Of a stretch of DNA of 64,000 bases, positions 61,490 to 64,000 are shown in pieces (position 1 is the first letter of the stretch; every line of letters starts with the position of its first letter). The stretch is from Rhodospirillales bacterium BBD 1991-14. GTDB taxonomy: Bacteria; Pseudomonadota; Alphaproteobacteria; Kiloniellales; Kiloniellaceae. A model generated the notes under the pieces. It ran no database searches. It was not told the origin of the DNA and saw only the letters and a list, made by a program, of their open reading frames with translations. The DNA lies in NCBI GenBank assembly GCA_001657395.1, contig LYSY01000010.1:1-64000 (forward strand), in the 5' to 3' direction. Position numbers and translations under genes: made by a program.

Positions 61490-62455
61490 ATGGCGAAAAA
61501 GCCCCGTTCCTACAAACCGGTCTCCGGTTTCGACCTGCCGCGCTATGCCGGCATTCCGACCTTCATGCGCCTGCCGCACGTCCCTCTGGACGAGGTGGAC
61601 GACGTCCAGATCGGCCTGATCGGCGTGCCCTGGGACGGCGGCACGACGAACCGCGCCGGGGCCCGCCACGGACCGCGTCAGATCCGCGATCTCTCGACCC
61701 TCGTGCGCAACGTGCATCACGTCAGCGGAATCAGGCCCTTCGACCTGGCCAACTGCGCCGACCTGGGCGATACGCCGGTCAATCCTATCGACCTGCAGGA
61801 CACCATTGGCCGCATCGAAGCCTTCTACGGCCAGGTCCATGCCGCCGGCATCCTGCCGCTTTCGGCCGGCGGGGACCACCTGGCCAGCCTTCCCATCCTG
61901 CGCGCCATCGCCGGCAAACGGCCCGTGGGCATGGTCCACTTCGATGCCCACACCGACACCAACGACCGCTACTTCGGCGAACACAAGCTGACCCATGGCA
62001 CGCCCTTTCGCCGCGCCATCGAAGAGGGCCTGCTCGATCCCAGGCGCACCGTCCAGATCGGCATCCGCGGGTCGCTCTACACCAGTCACGACATGGACTG
62101 GGGTCTGGAGCAGGGCATCCGGGTCATCACCATCGAGGAGTTCTACGACCTGGGCGTTGAGGCGGTCATCCAAGAGGCCCGCCGCGTCGTCGGCGACGGA
62201 GCGACCTACCTCTCCTTCGACGTCGACGGGCTGGACCCGGTCTACGCCCCTGGGACCGGCACACCGGAGATCGGTGGCTTCACCACCCATGAAGCCCAGC
62301 GCATGATCCGCGGCATGCGCGGCGTTAACCTTGTTGGCGGCGATGTGGTCGAAGTGGCCCCGCCTTTCGACCCCAGCGGGGCCACCGCCCTGGTCGGCGC
62401 CACTATGATGTATGAGATTCTCTGCCTCCTCAGCGAAGTCGTCGCCAAATCGTAA
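61490..62455 (+). CDS. speB: Agmatinase / ureohydrolase family enzyme
   Basis: A 321-residue manganese enzyme of the arginase superfamily, likely hydrolysing agmatine or a related guanidino compound. Metal motifs are SAGGDHLASLP, HFDAHTDTND and SFDVDGLDPVYAPGTGTPEI. The ATG at 61490 (MAKKPRSYKPVSGFDLPRYAG) was chosen because the longer frame overlaps the DUF1835 gene. The exact substrate (agmatine or guanidinobutyrate) cannot be told from this sequence alone. Confidence 0.92.
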   Translation: MAKKPRSYKPVSGFDLPRYAGIPTFMRLPHVPLDEVDDVQIGLIGVPWDGGTTNRAGARHGPRQIRDLSTLVRNVHHVSGIRPFDLANCADLGDTPVNPIDLQDTIGRIEAFYGQVHAAGILPLSAGGDHLASLPILRAIAGKRPVGMVHFDAHTDTNDRYFGEHKLTHGTPFRRAIEEGLLDPRRTVQIGIRGSLYTSHDMDWGLEQGIRVITIEEFYDLGVEAVIQEARRVVGDGATYLSFDVDGLDPVYAPGTGTPEIGGFTTHEAQRMIRGMRGVNLVGGDVVEVAPPFDPSGATALVGATMMYEILCLLSEVVAKS

Positions 62456-62536
62456 ATGATCGGTTAAAATAATCCTGCAATTTCAATGGTATGGTTAACG
62501 GCCACGAGGGCCGTGACAGCGATGCAGGAGGCGATC

Positions 62537-63109
62537 ATGAGGAAGTACAGAGCGGCCCGCGCCCGGGCCCATGCCGCCAAGATGGACAGCAAACGTCAGG
62601 GTTTGCTGCTTGGCGCCGTGATCACGATCTTGGCCTGTCTGGTTTTGGCCGCGTGGTCGCAGCAGGTGAATGCCGCCATACGGGGCCCTGCAACCACCGA
62701 CGCGGAGACTTTGCAGTCGGACGGCGAGGCCGTCACCCCGCGCGACGTGCTGGTCGGGCGTTGGTACGGTGAGCAGCAGCGGGCCGGCGGCAAGATAAAG
62801 CGCTGGACGGTCGAGACCTTCCCGGACGGGGTTTTCCTGATCACCTTCCGCTTCTACGAGCCGGACGGCGATTTCCGCGAGCAGATCGAGGTTGGCGAGT
62901 GGGCGATTTCCGGCCCGGTCTACTTCCTCTCCACCAAGGGCTGGATCGACGGCGACACGCTTCTGGAGGCCGACACCACCAGTCCCGAGCTTTACGATGC
63001 CTACCGGATCATCCGGCTCGAGCCCGAGATCTTCGAGTACGAGCACTTCGTCAGCGGCAACCGCTATCGGGTGCACCGCGTCAGCAGCAGCTTCGCGCTG
63101 CCGGAGTAA
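62537..63109 (+). CDS. Membrane-anchored hypothetical protein
   Basis: A 190-residue protein with a basic N-terminus (MRKYRAARARAHAAKMDSKR) and one membrane segment (about 22-42). A soluble domain follows (GRWYGEQQRAGGKIKRWTVE and FPDGVFLITFRFYEPDGDFR), resembling lipocalin-like beta structure but not recognised. The ATG at 62537 has AGGAGG 6 bases upstream; an in-frame ATG lies at 62522. An ATGGTTAAC (CtrA half-site-like) lies upstream at about 62489-62500. Confidence 0.7.
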   Translation: MRKYRAARARAHAAKMDSKRQGLLLGAVITILACLVLAAWSQQVNAAIRGPATTDAETLQSDGEAVTPRDVLVGRWYGEQQRAGGKIKRWTVETFPDGVFLITFRFYEPDGDFREQIEVGEWAISGPVYFLSTKGWIDGDTLLEADTTSPELYDAYRIIRLEPEIFEYEHFVSGNRYRVHRVSSSFALPE

Positions 63110-63141
63110 GGAGCCGCCACTGCCAGGCACCGCCCCCTGCT

Positions 63142-63615
63142 TCAGGTCGCGTAATCGACCGGCAGGGCCGTGGTGTACTTGATCGCCTCCATGGCAAAGG
63201 AGGAGCTGACGTCAAACAGCGGCACCGCCGCGATCAGGCGCTTGTAGACCGCATCGTAGGCCTTGATGTCCGGAACCACGATCCGCAGCATGTAGTCGAT
63301 CTCGCCGCTCATGCGGTAGAGCTCCACAACCTCGGGAATGCGGGTGACCTTGGCGGCAAAGTCGTTCAGCCAGTCCTCGTCATGGCGGGACGTCCGGATT
63401 GCGACAAAGACCGTCACCCCGACATTCATCTTCTCCGGGCTCAAGAGCGCGACGCGCCGCTCGATGATCCCCTCAGCCTCCATCTTCTGAATTCGGCGCC
63501 AGCAGGGCGAGGCCGAGAGGCCCACCTGCTCGGCGATCTCCGCGACGGGAAGATCGGCTCTTTCCTGGAGAACCTTAAGGATTCTGCGATCGACGTCATC
63601 CAAGGTTAGATTCAC
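63142..63615 (-). CDS. Lrp/AsnC family transcriptional regulator
   Basis: A 157-residue regulator. The N-terminal HTH (about 1-60) shows LDDVDRRILKVLQERADLPV, EIAEQVGLSASPCWRRIQKM. The C-terminal RAM domain (about 70-150) has VVELYRMSGEIDYMLRIVVP. It probably senses an amino acid. Its target genes are unknown; the neighbour on the plus strand is a DUF6356 gene. Confidence 0.93.
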   Translation of the reverse strand: MNLTLDDVDRRILKVLQERADLPVAEIAEQVGLSASPCWRRIQKMEAEGIIERRVALLSPEKMNVGVTVFVAIRTSRHDEDWLNDFAAKVTRIPEVVELYRMSGEIDYMLRIVVPDIKAYDAVYKRLIAAVPLFDVSSSFAMEAIKYTTALPVDYAT

Positions 63616-63777
63616 CTCATATAGAGAAATACTGGAAAAATTTTTCCCCGATTATGCCAATTTCGCGCAAGTTTGCAAGATCCTGCCCTCGAATCCCCGA
63701 TATGCTCTGTTCTGTCGCCAGCAATGGCTGGCCGCGGCCGTCGGGCCGGGCAGCCAGGACTTTATGGAGTTGATCCG

Positions 63778-64000
63778 GTGCCTTTGCGTTCCCTGTTCGA
63801 AGATCATCCGGCCTCGGTGGGTGAGACCTACTGGCAGCATATGGCCTCCGCCTGGGGGTTCTCCTGGCGCATGGCGGTGGCCAGCCTGGCCTGCCTGATC
63901 CATGCGTTGCTGCCCTTCCTGTTCGAGAAGTACGGCAGCCAGATGATCACCAAGCTCCACGACCGTATGGTGCTCAACCGCCATCGCGACAGCCAGACAG
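63778..64000 (+). CDS. DUF6356 protein (partial, runs off window)
   Basis: The start is GTG 63778 with GGAG about 9 bases upstream, giving MPLRSLFEDHPASVGETYWQ. The FEDHPASVGE start and HALLPFLFEKYGSQMI segment (about 40-56) match the DUF6356 pattern. About 74 residues are visible; the 3' end is beyond the window. Confidence 0.75.
   Translation, partial: MPLRSLFEDHPASVGETYWQHMASAWGFSWRMAVASLACLIHALLPFLFEKYGSQMITKLHDRMVLNRHRDSQT

Noticed and set aside
1-64000. tRNA, rRNA or prophage genes
   Set aside because: No cloverleaf, ribosomal RNA segment, integrase or phage structural gene was recognised on either strand by eye.

Overview
The window is high-GC DNA that looks like an alphaproteobacterial chromosome, most likely from a free-living Rhodospirillales or Kiloniellales-type organism (inference). 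The main support is the presence of CtrA, ChpT, SciP and FlbD, the alphaproteobacterial cell-cycle and flagellar regulators, together with a fliK-flgD-flgE-sciP-fliF-fliG-fliH-fliN-flbD gene order that resembles the Caulobacter fliF region. No tRNA, rRNA, prophage or CRISPR was seen.

Region 1 (1-24.4 kb) is a flagellar island. Three flagellin paralogues lie on the minus strand, the first cut by the window edge, and each has its own sigma54-type promoter. A sigma54-type promoter also precedes fliS, which begins a plus-strand run of fliS, fliK, flgD, flgE and sciP. A tight cluster follows: fliF, fliG, fliH, fliN, motA, flbD, flhA, flhF, flhG and a second FliK-like protein. fliI and fliJ converge on it from the other strand, and ctrA is divergent from fliI.

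Region 2 (24.5-41.2 kb) is chemotaxis and signalling. A minus-strand cheA-cheW-cheY-cheB-cheR operon is followed by an iron uptake locus (permease and binding protein with Fur-box-like palindromes, no ATPase gene in the window). Next come a secreted Cache-like protein paired with an MCP, chpT divergent from a DUF3553 gene, an ankyrin protein, and two tandem Crp/Fnr paralogues.

Region 3 (41.9-53.2 kb) has an ECF sigma factor and a long minus-strand formate dehydrogenase locus. In transcription order this is DUF3305, DUF3306, a TorD-like chaperone, a TAT mini-protein, fdhA (Cys in place of Sec), fdhB, a small lipoprotein, the cytochrome b subunit, a PepSY-like protein, an unknown exported protein, a seven-bladed WD40-cytochrome c fusion, and a 40-residue membrane peptide. 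The last five unusual genes make this the most interesting accessory module in the window.

Region 4 (53.4-64 kb) is a mixed region. It holds small unknown proteins, a DUF2786 protein that appears to start at ATT, a RAYT-type transposase relative without its HUH histidines, a DM13 protein, an ABC exporter, a DUF1835 protein, an agmatinase-family enzyme, an Lrp/AsnC regulator and a partial DUF6356 protein.

Functionally, CtrA/ChpT/SciP and FlbD with sigma54 would time flagellum assembly, the Che proteins would steer it, and the MCP with its secreted partner would supply a periplasmic input. All functions are read from sequence motifs and family knowledge; no searches were run.
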